Shown in pieces: positions 23,141-35,541 of a DNA stretch of 64,000 nt (its first letter is position 1; every line of letters begins with the position of its first letter). A program made the position numbers and the translations under genes. This stretch comes from Schistocephalus solidus. Taxonomy: Eukaryota; Platyhelminthes; Cestoda; Diphyllobothriidea; Diphyllobothriidae. The notes below the pieces were generated by a model, which saw nothing but the letters and a program-made list of their open reading frames with translations, was not told where the DNA came from and searched no databases. The stretch covers positions 52,989 through 116,988 of the forward strand of contig WEDG01000861.1 in assembly GCA_017591395.1 (NCBI GenBank). The letters are read 5' to 3'.

Positions 23141-23699
23141 TTAACCAGTTTCACAGTTTAATTTCAAATTTTTTCGAACTCCATGGGCTTTACCCTTTAC
23201 AGGATATCTGTCTTTTAAACACCCCTACCGCTGTTGGGTTGTTAGAATTCCGTTATTATCAGCAACACGTTCATCCTTATAAATATTTCCCAGAATTTCG
23301 TGGGAAATCAAACATCCCTCGGACCGCCTCGCTGTTAAAAGCACCGAGGGATCCAAACATCCAAGTACGGCTGAGTCGTTTATCCCATATCGTTGATATG
23401 GTTAAAACTTTGTTTTATACCTTTTAAAACGTATGAACTTAATTTACTCAAGACTGGTCGACGGAGAAATGCCCTTGGAGCATAATGCAAAATATCCACA
23501 TTATATTTGGACTCAAACGTGGGCAAACAAACTTTAAGGCAGACGTTGTTGCCACCAGACTACTGACGCGCAGCCAAGGCAACACTAACTATGAACCATC
23601 TATTACAAATAGTATGTAAGGTTGCAGTGTCGGGTGTCCTGATTTTCCATCAACGCCCGTCAAACGGGAAAAAGTGTAATGAATTTGAAGGATGCCAAA
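23141..23699. other. Unassigned stretch
   Basis: May contain the decayed continuation of the RTE-like copy (an open frame runs to 23427), but I recognise no further RT motif. Confidence 0.4.
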
Positions 23700-24899
23700 T
23701 GCGGTGAAGACACCTGGACAACATGGTCAAACTCCTTCAGAAATTTTCAAAGATGGAAAAGGAGCTGAATGTTCTAAAAATTGAGGTAGAGAAGTTGAGG
23801 AATCTTTCTTACCCCTGGGCAGAAGCAAAAACGTCGACTAAATCAGAAATTCAGAAAATGACAAATATATTCAAGCACGGTTTCTTAATCCACATCAAAG
23901 TCTAAAAAGAGGACGGTTCGCTTAATGAACTAGGCATAACCGGGAACCAGTCTCTCAAGTGAGAGAAGGACAGCCAAAAGGGGCCTCAGAACAAAATGAA
24001 CCGTCTCACAACAACGCCACGTACGTCTGCAGGGACAAAAGAAAAGGAAGCCACTTACACACGCATAGACCAGCGGAGGAAGACTGTCAGGAGGCCTGTA
24101 TAAGGCAGAGGGAAACTCGCAGTTATCTCAATCAGTAGATATATCAGAACACAGTGTGGGCAAAAACCAAGCCAATAAGTTGAACAGGAGACTTCGAAAG
24201 TAACTGAGAATGGTTTTTCAAAAGAAAAAACCCGGCAACATAGAATGATTTACAACCAACACGCAGCTGACCCAAGCATTCAGGAAGTTGGGTTCAATCA
24301 GCCCAAAAGCTAGTTTATCTACACCTAATGAAAAAAGAAAACTGGAACCGAACGCGTTTTCAGTAAAACAAAGTGAAACAACAACAGGCACTATAATCAA
24401 TTGCAAGCAAAATATATTTCTGAAATGAATCCCGAAATCAGTTTTATCAGTTCCAAAGGAGAGGATTAAGCAAGATCTAGACCTTATCCAAGTTTATACT
24501 AAAGCTTCGTTAAGGGACGATAAATCGATTAACATTCTCACAGCATATGGAATAGGGAGTTCTTTGTCAGTGCCAGGTTAAAGTACACGACCATGACCCG
24601 TAGATATTATTTTGGAAACCGACGCATAAGCACAGCTCCTGCTACAGAGGAACAAATCTCTTTGTGATCTGCATCCTTAGGTTTTTTTCAGCAAGATAAC
24701 GAGCCGAAAGAGCGAATGAAAAGAAGATAAATGGTTAAAGAACTGGAAAAACGAAGGAGCAACGGTTATAAACGCCACAAAATAAGAGAAAGACAAATAG
24801 TTTAAGTCCGATGAACATTTCTTTGGCCAAATACAGTCATTGTGAGGGATTTACCAATGTACAGATGTCCGATTTCAAAATAACCATAAGCAGCAGTGG

Positions 24900-25640
24900 T
24901 CGCTGTCTATAAATCAACTACGCTGACTGTCAGGGTCACTTCAACAAGCTGGATAAATTCAAATTACTAGCCTCTGCACCGAAACCTCACATAATTGCGT
25001 TTACAGAGACCTGATTGAATGAGGAAATAAGAAGCAGTGAAGTCAATATCGAAGACTATTAAGTGTTCCGTTGTGATATATTTTAACATAAATGAGGAAG
25101 CGTAGTGATTTATATATCAAATGAAATGACATGCTGCCAGCACGAAATATTTGATTTAGTACCACGAAATTTTGAACTAATTTCATATAGTAGCGAAAAT
25201 TCCCATTGAAAAATTCAAAAGACAATTTGGCGAGCATAGCTTTCGATAAATTCTCATCAGGCCTTTACATTTATATCACTGTGTCAATAAGTCAAATATG
25301 CGGTTTAAATATCAAATAGGTTTAATATCAAAAATTACCGAAACTATGCGTTGTCTATCAACCTCCAAGCTCGGATAAAAGCGCCAACGTAGAAATTCTC
25401 TGGTCGCTGACCTTTTTTATAAGAAAGAGGACATACTAATTCCGGGTGACTTTAAAAATCCAGGAATATACTGGAATATCCCCGTACCAAACGCTCCGTT
25501 ACCATCCATCAACCACAAGCTACTAAAATTTACTCAAAACGAATACATTTTTCGACAAATACAATTTTGAACCTGATTGAGAGTAGGACCAAAATCGAAC
25601 TGCCTAGATCTCGTCTTCGATAGAAAAGGAGTCATCAGGG
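24900..25640 (+). pseudogene. Apurinic-type endonuclease remnant of the CR1/Jockey-like element
   Basis: Shows NKLDKFKLLASAPKPHIIAF followed by TETWLNE-like sequence; the Trp codon is a stop here. This Glu-containing TET(W) box is the metal-binding motif of LINE endonucleases. Further right are VVIYIS (the GGGV(A/I)(I/L)Y strand of the family), YQPPSSDKSANVEIL and a decayed GDFN box near 25445 (the first letters of GDF remain). Interrupted by an inserted segment near 25200-25320. Confidence 0.65.
25229..25263 (-). ncRNA. Type I hammerhead ribozyme motif, PLE-terminal family
   Basis: On the minus strand, reading down from 25263: helix I GGC (25263-25261), core CTGATGA (25260-25254), helix II GAATTTATC (25253-25245; G-C and A-T pairs around a five-base loop), GAAA (25244-25241), helix III GC-TAT-GC (25240-25234), T then C (25233-25232), helix I partner GCC (25231-25229). 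All invariant hammerhead residues are present, with cleavage expected after the C at 25232. It aligns base for base with the motif at 35542-35584, including flanks (TATAA.TGTA before, GCCAA.T.GTCTTTT after), which argues strongly against chance. Short stems may make it weak. Confidence 0.75.
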
Positions 25641-26594
25641 AAGTTAATGCATAACCTCCACAAATTAAACGCCACGTAAATGTTTGGAAGGGTAATTTTA
25701 ACGTAATGAGACGAGTTGTCTCAGAGGAACAATTGTCAGTTAACTTGACAGATTAAGAGGATTTCTGGCAGTATTTCGGGAGATTATAGAGCATCTTGTT
25801 GAATCGCATTGCCCTAGGTAATTAGTGAGACCAGGGCCTCGGTCGCCATTAGTCACTCCAACGACAAAAAAGATCATGGAGAAGAAGAAGCAGAGACTTT
25901 AGAAAAACTTCTTACACCTTCATGATTGAAAAACATTCGCCGAATAAAAGGAGCAACGGAATAAATGCCACAAAAATATGGATGGACAGAACTTCGTTTA
26001 AGTTCCCTCTGACAGCAGAATCCCTCATATGCCCCAGAAAGTCCATGGGTATATCCGTAGTAGGAGAAAACATAGTAATGATATCGCGTGTCTAAAAGAC
26101 AAACTTAGAATTTTATTTGTTAAAGGGTAATAAAAAGCACAGTTACTGTCTTAGTATTTTTAATCAGCTTTTACGGTGGAATCCCCAAGTGACAATCAGT
26201 AGTTGGAAATTGGCCGAGATACTGCTTTCATTTCAACCGTTACCATTTCAGTCAAGGAAGTTTGACGCGTCCTTAGTCAAATTAAGCCAGACAAGTCTCC
26301 TGGATCCGATGAGATTTCTGGGCTGGTACTTCAGAAAATATCGACCGAGCTGGCAAAACCTCTTTTAATTCTTTTTGAGCTGTCAATGAGAATAGAGAGA
26401 CCGCTGTCATAGTGGAAGCTAGCCAAAAGCGTTCCTTTATACAAGGGAGGTAACAAAATGAAAGCAAACAGCTTTATACCTATCAGTTTGACTTACCTAT
26501 CATGACAAAACGATGGAAGTCCTCTCAGAAAGCGCAATACAACAATTTTGCGATGAAAATAAAATTCTACATTATTTTAAAGCATGGGTTTTGG

Positions 26595-27118
26595 AGAGGC
26601 CGAACCTGTCTCTCCAAGTTTTTAAGTTGTCGGCGGTCTGAATCAAGCTTTAGAAGACGGCTTCGAGGTTGATGTCGTGTACGCCGATTTCCGCAAATCA
26701 TTCGACACTGTTCCAAACCACAAATTGCATAAGCTCAGCGCACTTGTTATCAGGAGTGAATTATTAAACTGGATAAGGGAGATTCTGGTTGGTCAAAAAC
26801 AGCGTTTCTGTATCAGAGATTACATGTCAGACTGGGTGAACGTGACTAGTGGTGTGCCTCAAGGCTTGGTTCTTGGACCCCTACTCTATCCTATAGGTTA
26901 ATGATAGCCTACAGAAACTTGACTGCGGTAAACTTATGTTTACTGACGACGTTTAGCGCTGGCAATTCATCAAGGGACCAAACGATTAAACAGCCCTCAA
27001 ATAATTTACACCGACTGCAAGCGTGGTCCGAAAAATGGCTCCTCGAGCGCAACGTGCAGAAATGTGTCATCCTTTATCTGCGTCCGACCAACTACAAAGC
27101 GTCTGGGCATATCAGTTA
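26595..27118 (+). pseudogene. RT remnant of the CR1/Jockey-like element
   Basis: An open frame at 26677-26901 reads DFRKSFDTVPNHKLHKL (RT motif A; the family's DFxKAFDxVxH box with the catalytic aspartates present) and VTSGVPQGLVLGPLL (motif B). The next frame (26901-27119) carries NNLHRLQAWSEKWLLERNVQ and KCVILYLRPT, the post-catalytic region. The FADD-type box between them should fall near 26930-26960, where YVYDD-like residues are not readable (LMFTDD in one frame), so the active site is at best altered. A frameshift at about 26900 joins the two. Confidence 0.8.
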
Positions 27119-27129
27119 AAAGGCGTTTC

Positions 27130-27450
27130 TCTTCCGCGCTGAATCCTAAGAGACGTATCTCCAGCTTTGGATACATTATTATCCATCATCAGTCGGCTAT
27201 ACCCAACCCCCAGTCTGGACCACCCGGGATTTGAACCCGTTACCATTGGTAATTGAGTCTAAATATCTACCATTGTGCCACGGGTTCGTTGGCTTTTCAG
27301 TTGCGAATGGGAATATAATGATATTGTGCGGCCCACCTTTTCGCTTTAGGAACATGCATGTTCCGTTTTGTCCTGGAGCTCACATTAGAACCCCTACAGT
27401 TGGTAAAAAGCAACGTGCAACATATGATTTTTAGGTTGAACAGACAAATA
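27130..27450 (-). mobile_element. tRNA-headed SINE unit, minus orientation, decayed
   Basis: Reverse-complement family marks: GGGATTTGAACCCG (B box, about 27225), the A-box segment CACGGGTTCGTTGG (about 27281), GAATATAATGATA, and GGAACATGCATGTTCCGTTTTG with CCTGGAGCTC. The tail near 27185 (ATCATCAGTCGGC) retains only part of the hammerhead core. It follows the CR1/Jockey-like element directly. Confidence 0.72.
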
Positions 27451-27800
27451 AAGGGAGTCCAGAGTGGATATTTCTGGCTTATAAGCAGTCATAAGCAAGT
27501 CATACCCAAGCACAAGTGTGGATAATCTGCGATTCCAACCCGCGAACAGGATAAGTTATTTCTGGCTGTATAGGCGTGACCAGGCAGTTATACCCAATGC
27601 CAAGTGCATACCAAATTGGATTCGAACCAGTGACCTTAGGTAATTGAGTCGAACGCTCTACCATTTAGCCATGGGCTCGTGGCTTTGGCGAATGCGATCG
27701 GGAAATCGATGTTGGTGTTCCGTTGTGCGCTGGAGCTCATGTTATTGCCCTTGCAGGCAATTGCATACTGACATGTATCATATGATGTTAAGGTGCATCC
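27451..27800 (-). mobile_element. Second minus-oriented SINE unit, decayed and partly duplicated
   Basis: Two tail remnants (ATTTCTGGCTTATAAGCAG near 27468 and ATTTCTGGCTGTATAGGC near 27554) precede one tRNA-like head (GGATTCGAACCAGTGACC near 27618; CTACCATTTAGCCATGGGCTC near 27658). Both tails have lost an intact CTGATGA equivalent, so no ribozyme is expected here. Confidence 0.68.
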
Positions 27801-27839
27801 ATCAAAGACTAGGGAGAACTAAATGTCAATTTCTGGCTT

Positions 27840-28440
27840 AGACTACGAGGGTCGAACTCTCGTGATGTTAAAACACAAGTGGTTTGAGAAAGTGGCTAAG
27901 ACGCCAACAAATAACCTCTGGAAAAAATGTAGTGACCCAATGCCTTGCACTTGTTGAAAACTGAAACACTTGCGTCTCCATGCGCGAGCGCATCAGTGGC
28001 TGTCTGAACTCGACAATCCTGGCTGTCCACACTAGCCAATCATCTTCAAGGTAGACTCACACCTGACCTCGTTGGAAGCCCTGCGTGCAGTCTCACAGTT
28101 GGGATATCGGTCGAGCCCTCGTCCAGCAGCCAACTTCCTCCACTCCAATCTCTCATTGGTCTGTACAGAATAAACTATCCTTCCAACTGCCGTCACACTT
28201 CTACTCTACTCATACGGAATCTAGTCAGAAGGTCGTGATGGCTAAGGTCTTTCTCTTAGCACTTAAGCTGCCACGATAAACATATAATTTACGATGAGGA
28301 GGGAGAAGACAACCAGCTGGCCCTCCTGAATACCGACAGTGGCCACAAAGCGTTGGTTGGCCTAAAAACAATAATGTGGTATGAAGGCAGCCCACATGCT
28401 ATAATTGTTGAATATTAATTATAATATTTCTATCAACCAC
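27840..28440 (+). repeat. Diverged relative of the 1.3-kb repeat head
   Basis: CAAGTGGTTTGAGAAAGTGG followed by CTAAGACG at about 27869 resembles CTAGTGGTTTGAGGAGGCGG followed by CTAAGGCG at 9572, and TTTACGATGAGGAGGGAGAA (about 28290), followed by CAACCAGCTGGCCCTCCT, resembles CTTACGAGGTGGAGGACGAC, followed by AACACGCTGGCCTTCCT, at 9654. The spacing between these anchors is larger here, so an extra segment is inserted. No protein is supported. Confidence 0.45.
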
Positions 28441-28520
28441 AGAAGCATTTTCGTAAGTAAACTTTTCGGTTAGGCTTGAAGCACTAAAAAAAGTAGAAGT
28501 CAAGGTTATAAAATATACTG

Positions 28521-28658
28521 GATCAGAGCGCTTGAATGAGCACGTCGATGGTTAACAGTTTCGTGTTGAAAATGTTATCAAATAATCGGGATCAGAGCGC
28601 CTGAATGAGCACGTCGATGGTTAACATTTTCGTGTGGACAAGCTTCAACGTACGCGCA
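28521..28658 (+). repeat. Two direct copies of a 69-bp unit
   Basis: GATCAGAGCGC(T/C)TGAATGAG and the following ACGTCGATGGTTAACA are repeated with a 69-base period (starts at 28521 and 28590). Only two copies; the second ends in TTTTCGTGTGG where the first has GTTTCGTGTTG. Confidence 0.85.
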
Positions 28659-28659
28659 G

Positions 28660-31599
28660 TTGCACTTCCTGCATAGTTGTTTAAAATCAAACACTGTCAA
28701 AATGCTTCTTGTATAATTCCTGAGTCAACATTTAGATAGGGAGCTCAAGAGTCTTACGACACGGATGCAGGCCAAACGCTCAACGGTTCTGGAATAAAAG
28801 ATGACGAATATCTAGAAAAAGCCTTTGTTTTTGTGTGCAAGCCGGGTTCACGATGTATGTGACGCCAAACTCACGCATAAGTTGACCACGTTGAGAAAGA
28901 GCAATGCAAGTCTCAGCTTGCGAAAAACCTATCTACCAAATAATCGACAATAGAACAGGTAAAAAAACCTAAACCACACAACGACGAGAGGTAGAATAGG
29001 TAGATGAATATTACCGGCAAAATTAAGCGAAACAGGAATGACCATTTCTGGCTTATTAGCTGTCGGCAGGTAGTTCCGCAGTTTCGTAAGTACCATTTTG
29101 GGTTATGTCAGCCGCACTGCAAAATATGAAAGACATGGTTATTCAAATGTCGGCGGCTGCTCCGAGTGTATGTTTTACATTTCCTATTTCAAAACGGTTG
29201 CATGAGCAAACAAGAGGACGAATCAGGGTCATCACAGTCACAATTTTTCAAGTGATCCCATGTGCAAAGTTCATCTCGGAATCCATCCGATGCCATCTTA
29301 AGAAAAAAATTGGGATCAAAAGTGGCACTCATATCGGAGACAAATAAATGGGGTCAAAAATGTACTTTTTTAGAGGAAATAATTGTCAATTACTATTGCC
29401 AATGTTGCTCCTGTAAAGATATTATTTAGAATTTCTCATTAAAATGGTGCCAAATAACGTTTCTATGAATTCGATGAATTACAATTCACTCAGTTGATAA
29501 ATGCGATTTTCATACAAATTTTTAGGAAAATGACACAACAGCGGTTTCAAGTGCAGCATTGCGCTAAAATAAAGTTATGTATGGTTTACTTTGTAACTGT
29601 AAGTTTCCTAGTCGCCACTTGGATATTTTGAAACTTTGCGCATAGCCATGGATTTTGCGTATCTCATAGTGTTTTGACAGGATTTTCAAACAGTTTTTCA
29701 TATAAAAATGTTTGCTAAGCATGTTTTATGGTATAAGATATTTTGCATTATAATCCCAAGTTCATTCTGACATGCCTAGGTGATGTGTTTTAAATGTGTT
29801 TCTGTTCGCTCGACTACTAGAAACATGGTTGATGAAAAAGTGGATAATTATGTGGTATGATTTTTTTCCAGGGATTTTCAATAAACTTACACGTGCAAAT
29901 ATAGGTGCTCTGGAACATGAAGAAACATATCCCAATCCGTGACCAAATTAAATGTTGATCAAAATTCTATGCTTATTGTCCCAATAGTAAGATTAAGTTA
30001 AGCGACATTGGGTAGTCATACCTCGTATGGCCACTTAAACTGGACACGGGAATAAAAACTATCGCCCCCTCACCTTTGCTCCCACGCCCCACACGAAGTT
30101 ACATGAGGACACTTCTCGAGCTACCAAACCGACAGTACACGACCTCTGGGACAGCCAAGCCAATCACATGCTCTTACCAACCGCTTTCACCCAATAAATT
30201 GATCAAGCGGCCGGGTTCTCACTTTCACATTACATTTTATTCACGCAAGGCCCCATCACACGAGTGGACAGACAAGCGCGGAGGCCCCGATCTTACGGTT
30301 TGTCGGGGCCAGAGACCAGCACTGAGTTACTGTAGAAAATAAACAAATTCAACTGGTCTTTTCCACCTGTCTTTCTAGAAGTAACAGGCCTTGGTGATTT
30401 TAGGGCTCTGAGTAATAATAACTATAGTTGAGAAGCCTAAGGAACCACCTCCTACTGTCTTAAATATTTGGCCTCGAGTAAACTTTCAGAAATGGTACAT
30501 ACATCCGTGTTTTAACGTTAACAAAACAGTACCATAACAGGAAACTACCATCTTAATCTTAACCCGTACCCTATCCTAGAGCTTACACGATAATCGCTTT
30601 AAACCTTACCCCAATCATGACCCAATCTGAAATCTGAACCTAAGCTCAAAAATAAACCTAAATGAAACTTGCACCTATCCCTAAATTTACTCCTAAAATT
30701 AATTGCTTCAGAATTTTTCTGTAAATGGGAACATAACAGTCATGCTTGCCCTTCATTGCAATACCGCTTTCTGGGCAATATCATCTCGGAATATTTCAAC
30801 TACAAGAAAAGGATGGATCCTGAATGCATTTCATGTTGGCTGCTGGCAAAAGCTGCAAACGTTGAAAACTTTTTTATTTATTATGCAATGTTTAACTAGT
30901 TTAGGATGACCTGAAGTATATAGAATAGACTAGCTACTAAAATTACTACTATACATTTCGTAGATAACCAAGTACTTTTAAATTGAAAAATTAGTAGCTT
31001 TCAGTTTAAGACACTTTATTCTAAAGAAAATAGTAAAGGAGGTAAAAGTCATGTTTATTACAGTCCATACCAATTGCCCAATATTAGGCGTATAATACTT
31101 TATGCTCTCAAATAAAACGAGGGCTGTATGGGTTCCATAAATAGAATTTACAAAGCATGCAAACTTTAAAATTCTACTAAAATTCAAAGCCAGATCTTGG
31201 CTTCCGGAGCGTTAAGCAAGCACACGCACAGTCTTCCATTTTAATTTTTGAGGAACATGGAATTCTTTTCCAAATTGTTAGCTATTATTCATACAGCAAA
31301 TCTGGCTGGAAACGTTTTCGCTTGCTCGATATATTCTATGAGTTGAAACAAAACCCTCATGGCATCATGCTAAAGTACGCCGCATAAGCAGAATTCTAAC
31401 GTCAGCCAACCTGTGTGGTAATTACCACACGTAAGTAGCGACGTTACGACTAGATAACAACTGGACACCAAAATTAGGAAATGGATATACGCCTGTAAAA
31501 TTTGACTTACTCAGTCCAAATTGTGATTTTTATATACTGATATTCATAGACTCCTTTTGGAAATCGACTTTTTTTCAGGTGATAGATTGAGACCGAAAC
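28660..31599. other. No recognised gene; one SINE tail scrap and one GC-rich patch
   Basis: At about 29035-29075 the minus-strand SINE tail scrap GGAATGACCATTTCTGGCTT is readable. At 30060-30345 there is a GC-rich island with an 88-codon open frame (30076-30342) that I do not recognise. From 30480 to 30720 the sequence is rich in CCTAA/CTAAAC-like words without a strict period. The rest is AT-rich. Confidence 0.45.
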
Positions 31600-33360
31600 C
31601 CCAACGCCATTTATGAAACCAAAACATTGCTCAATAAGGAAATCGGGAATGCCGGAATTTATATACAACGATAACAAAATCTTTTGCAGACACCGTCAAA
31701 GTTGTCAAGGTTGCTGTGTACGAGAGAAATTTCGGCAGAAAAACGATTTTAAGCCCTGCCGTTTGAATAGGACTCCCTATGGATAAAGCCAAGAAAGAGT
31801 TATTCACGAAACATACAATCCCTAACGCCATCCAAACCCTTCGCGTGCAGCTGGCGAGTCTCTCCTTCACTATATCAAAGAAATTGTGAGTCGTTCAAAG
31901 TTTTTTTATTGCTAGAGATTTCAACGCATCTGCAACAGACTGGGAGAAGCTGCCAGTTGATGCTGCGCCAATGGCCTTCGGAGGTTCTCCAATTGATCTT
32001 ACAGTCGACCAACTTCTTGCCGAGAAGGTTAGCTATTAAGGGTGAAAAATTGTTTGGTCTACGTTTTTTTAAAAGACTTCTTTCAAATTGATTAACTTTA
32101 TTTCAGTGCTACTGTAGGTAAAAATGACAAACCACATTAATGTGATACTAATTACACTTTTTTATACGCCACAAGACAAAGGACGCTGCAAATATTCGGA
32201 AAAGATATTTAAACAAAATGAGAAACGTATTGATGACTTTGAATTAGATTGGGTGGCCAAGGAGGATTCGAAAGATAAAAGGATATCGTTTAAGACGATT
32301 TCACTCGATCATATGCAGCACTGTTGTCCAATGAAGGTAGAAAAAATGACGAGTCGTCCATCCCGGTAACGAAAAGACTTAACATCAGTGAAATAAAAAT
32401 ATAAAAATTGAATATATTCACTGAAAAAGGGTTATGAGAGCACCTCGACGAGTTCATCGTCAACGATACGCGGTCAACAAATGAATCTTGCATGCCTGTA
32501 GGAATAATTGTTCTAGCCTAATCCGGCAGGCTCAAAATGAGCCTACGAGCTTATTGCACTATACTTATGATTGAAAAACCCACTTGCAGTACTAAAGGAT
32601 GCAACTGGTGTAAGTATCATTGAAAATGAAGATAAGGCAGAGCACTTTGGCCGGTTTTTGCCTCTGTGTTCCGTAGGTAAATTGATCTTCAGTTGAGCAA
32701 AGTTAAAGGTGTTCAGGCAATTCACCGGTCAAGTTCTTGAGATAATTGGCAAGCGAGCTATTTGAATCACCAGCGCATATCTTCAATTTGTCAGTTAAAT
32801 TAGGGAAACTGCCAGTTGAATCGAACACAGCAAATAACTATCCGATGAACAAGGGTGAGGATCGAAATAATCAAATAAATTATTGGCCTGTCGGCCTAAC
32901 CAGCGGTTATTGTATTATCGTGGAAAATTACGGTTAAAAAGATGACAAGATAGTTCCTGGAGGATAAATTTTCTATCAGAACTGCAACATGGCTTTGGCA
33001 GAGCCACTCTTGTCTTTCCAGTTTGTTGCTCTCGATCGAGCAGTGTATTTTTACACGTGCCGAATATGGTACGATTGAATTCATCTCCACCGATTTAAAG
33101 AACACGTTCCGCAGCATCGCAGACAAACGTCTAATCTATAAATTATCCGAAATTGGATTAAGTTGAAAGCCGTTGACATCAATCGCAGATATGTTTACAG
33201 AGAGATCGCAAAATGGGTTCATCAATACTTCGAAGTGAACGACTCCAGGTGTAAGTGGTGTTCCCAAGGCGCAATCTTAGGGCATTGCCCTTTCTGGTTT
33301 ACATCAACAATGGCTTTTGGCAAACTGGGTTTCAGTGCCATCATGTTGTAGTTATCAACC
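31600..33360 (+). mobile_element. Second CR1/Jockey-like LINE, decayed
   Basis: Plus-strand peptides: IREIGNAGIYI then DSLWIKPRKSYSR (about 31640-31810) and DFNASATDWEKLPVDAAPM with FGGSPIDLTVDQLLAEKV (about 31917-32030), corresponding to the endonuclease and its GDFN box; then linker sequence (32130-32370), and RT pieces NYPMNKGEDRNNQINYWPVG (about 32836), FISTDLKNTFRSIADKRL and IYKLSEIGL (about 33075-33160) and a decayed motif B (GVPKAQS..GIALS, about 33250). Several frameshifts. It differs enough in wording from the 23.7-27.1 kb copy to be another family or a much older copy. Confidence 0.75.
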
Positions 33361-34379
33361 ATGCGAGCTCAAATTTAACCATCCACACGTAATGCGTTCC
33401 ATCTACATAAGAAGCTCATGAATTATGCAGCGCGATTTATATGATACACAGGACATATTGCATTGAGTTAGGCGTTTCCTTGTGTTTAAGAACCAAGTGT
33501 TTGTTTGGTAGCGTTTATTAATCGAATGTAGGGAAACAATCGCGGTACTCGTGTTACTGTTCCTTACCAGGCGAACAATTATTTTACGAAATCTTAGTCA
33601 ATCCCCGAAAGAAGTTAAATACAAAGGAGTATCTTCCTTCAAATAACTAAATCTGCCAAAAAATGCGAAGTTCCTGAACAGTAGAAATTGGAAATAATTG
33701 TATTTACTTGATCCTATTTTGAAGATCACAAATACACTGATGGATTTTCTGCTTATTTATTAGAGATAAATGACAAAATATAGGAAAAATGTTGATATTT
33801 GCTTGCAAAGTAGACCCATTTAATTTGCGAACTCAGCACGCAACCTTTTTATATATACTGGACCATTTGATGTGGCTGATTCAATAGGCGATGTCGCCAA
33901 TCTTGAGGCAACAATATACTTAACAGTTATATTTGATTCAGGCATCGATGTCTTCCTAGACTATTTACACAGTAAATAAATCTGCACTAATTATGGAAAC
34001 ATATTTTCAATCAATACTAAGGAAAAAAGGGTTATCAGTGGAATTTGGTCAAGTAAGCGGTACAAAATATTGCTCTCTGATCTGTCTGTGAATTAACAAC
34101 CATCGCCTCGGTATAGCATCCATAAATATATATATTCGCACTATTTTGAAGGCATAATTTTACACTTTTCCGCAATAAACACCTCCATTGACTAGGGATA
34201 AAAAAAGATAAAGATAAGACTGGAAGAAAAACAACGATACAACGATACATAGGGACTGTACCCTTAAGCATTCTGAATGAGCGTCTGTGAATTATTCACA
34301 AACATAGTGGCCTGAATTTCTTCCTTCAAAACGGTGTTCGCATCGTGTGCCAATAACCTCATTTTTAAGTTATAATAAA
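33361..34379. other. AT-rich stretch without recognised features
   Basis: No coding peptide or structured motif was recognised. The right part may include lost upstream RT sequence of PLE 3. Confidence 0.5.
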
Positions 34380-34381
34380 CA

Positions 34382-35100
34382 ATGCGTGGTAAAAAACATG
34401 GTGTAAAAGCGAAATGCCAGCCATTATACCTATCGGAAAATTCACATATAAATGTAGGTGAAAAATGGCGGCAAAATTTAAAAATCCCGCTCATCATACA
34501 CAACTTTGCTTGTGCTGCAGCGCTAGCTGCCAAACGGGATGAGATCAAGTTTCTTGGTGAGGCTTTCAGAGCCAACAGTTATCAGCCAGCGTTTTTTGAA
34601 CGGAATCGAATGCCAAAAAAAGGCGGAACGAAGAGCCTAGTCAAGCAAAACATGTCAAAGCATTTCGTACGCGGAAGGGGTCTCCAAAACCACAGCTTGA
34701 TTCCTTACGCCTCTCAGAAAAAGGTGTTGCCCACAGGCATAACTTAACAATCTGTCAGCAGATGATGCGACTAAAAGACCCTTTCGCCCAGCAGGAGAGG
34801 TCGGCTGGACTTTATTGTCAACGGAATTTATTGTAGCTGCGGGATGTGAAGCCAGTTTGGATAGACAGGCTTACAGCTGTAAACACGAATGCAGGAGCAT
34901 CAGTTGGCTGTACGGAGTTTTGACTCAAATTTTGGTGCAAACACGACTGCTGCGTAGGCAGGCCGAGTCTAAAACGTTGACGCCATTGAAATAGTGGGCA
35001 AAGGCTCGGATCATACCTCAAGGCGAATAAAAGAAGCCTAGATTTTAACTGACTGCTTAGTTAACCGTCACCCTTATTTGCCTGCCTCCTATCTAGTTTT
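34382..35100 (+). pseudogene. PLE 3 linker and GIY-YIG endonuclease remnant
   Basis: The open frame 34382-34747 (121 codons) contains the PLE linker from about residue 50, but its first 45 residues (MRGKKHGVKAKCQPLYLSEN...) are not recognisable, so the ATG is not a credible start. A frameshift near 34620-34650 moves the linker into another frame, and a third block from about 34810 carries the endonuclease. In-frame stops occur at the position of the second YIG-like box and in the middle of the domain. GIY-YIG nucleases nick DNA for element insertion; this copy cannot be active. Confidence 0.72.
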
Positions 35101-35541
35101 GAGAACCTTCTTGACAAGATACCGTCGTGGTGTAAAAAAATTGGGGCCGCCAATTATCGCTTCGACAAACAAGGACGGGGGCGGATAATGCCGTGGTGCA
35201 AGGCCGGCCGATTTAGACAAAACGGTCAACGTCAACTAGCAGCAGCAGAATCGACTGCCATTAGGTTGAAGAAGCCGGTCTTGTGCGCACAGAAGAACCT
35301 CGTACAAGCTCCAGCGTTTAGCTTTGCGAACGGCCGCTTGACTGCATGCATCCCCCGCGCCATCTCTGTCCTCCCCCTTCTCCTAGAACGGCTCTAATAA
35401 ACACTTACTGCCGCCTATCACATTGTCTCTTATCACCCTCCGCCTATGCACATTCCTCAGATAACCCACACAAATTGACGAACATTATCGATTTTACGTT
35501 TTAAATTTCTACTGCGTTCCAACGTTTCCCTATAACTGTAC

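Larger units (their letters stand above)
23700..27118 (+). mobile_element. CR1/Jockey-like non-LTR retrotransposon, near full length but decayed
   Basis: Three blocks appear in the order expected of this superfamily. A coiled-coil-like frame at 23723-23905 (MVKLLQKFSKMEKELNVLKI) may be what is left of ORF1. At 24900-25640 the endonuclease reads FNKLDKFKLLASAPKPHIIA, FTET, then YQPPSS and GDF-like remnants. At 26590-27110 the RT reads SFDTVPNHKLHKL, SGVPQGLVLGPLL and LQAWSEKWLLERNVQKC. Stops and shifts occur throughout. A short minus-strand segment at about 25200-25280 interrupts the endonuclease and carries a hammerhead motif (listed separately). The 3' end abuts SINE remnants at about 27130. 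The clade name is from motif style only. Confidence 0.78.
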
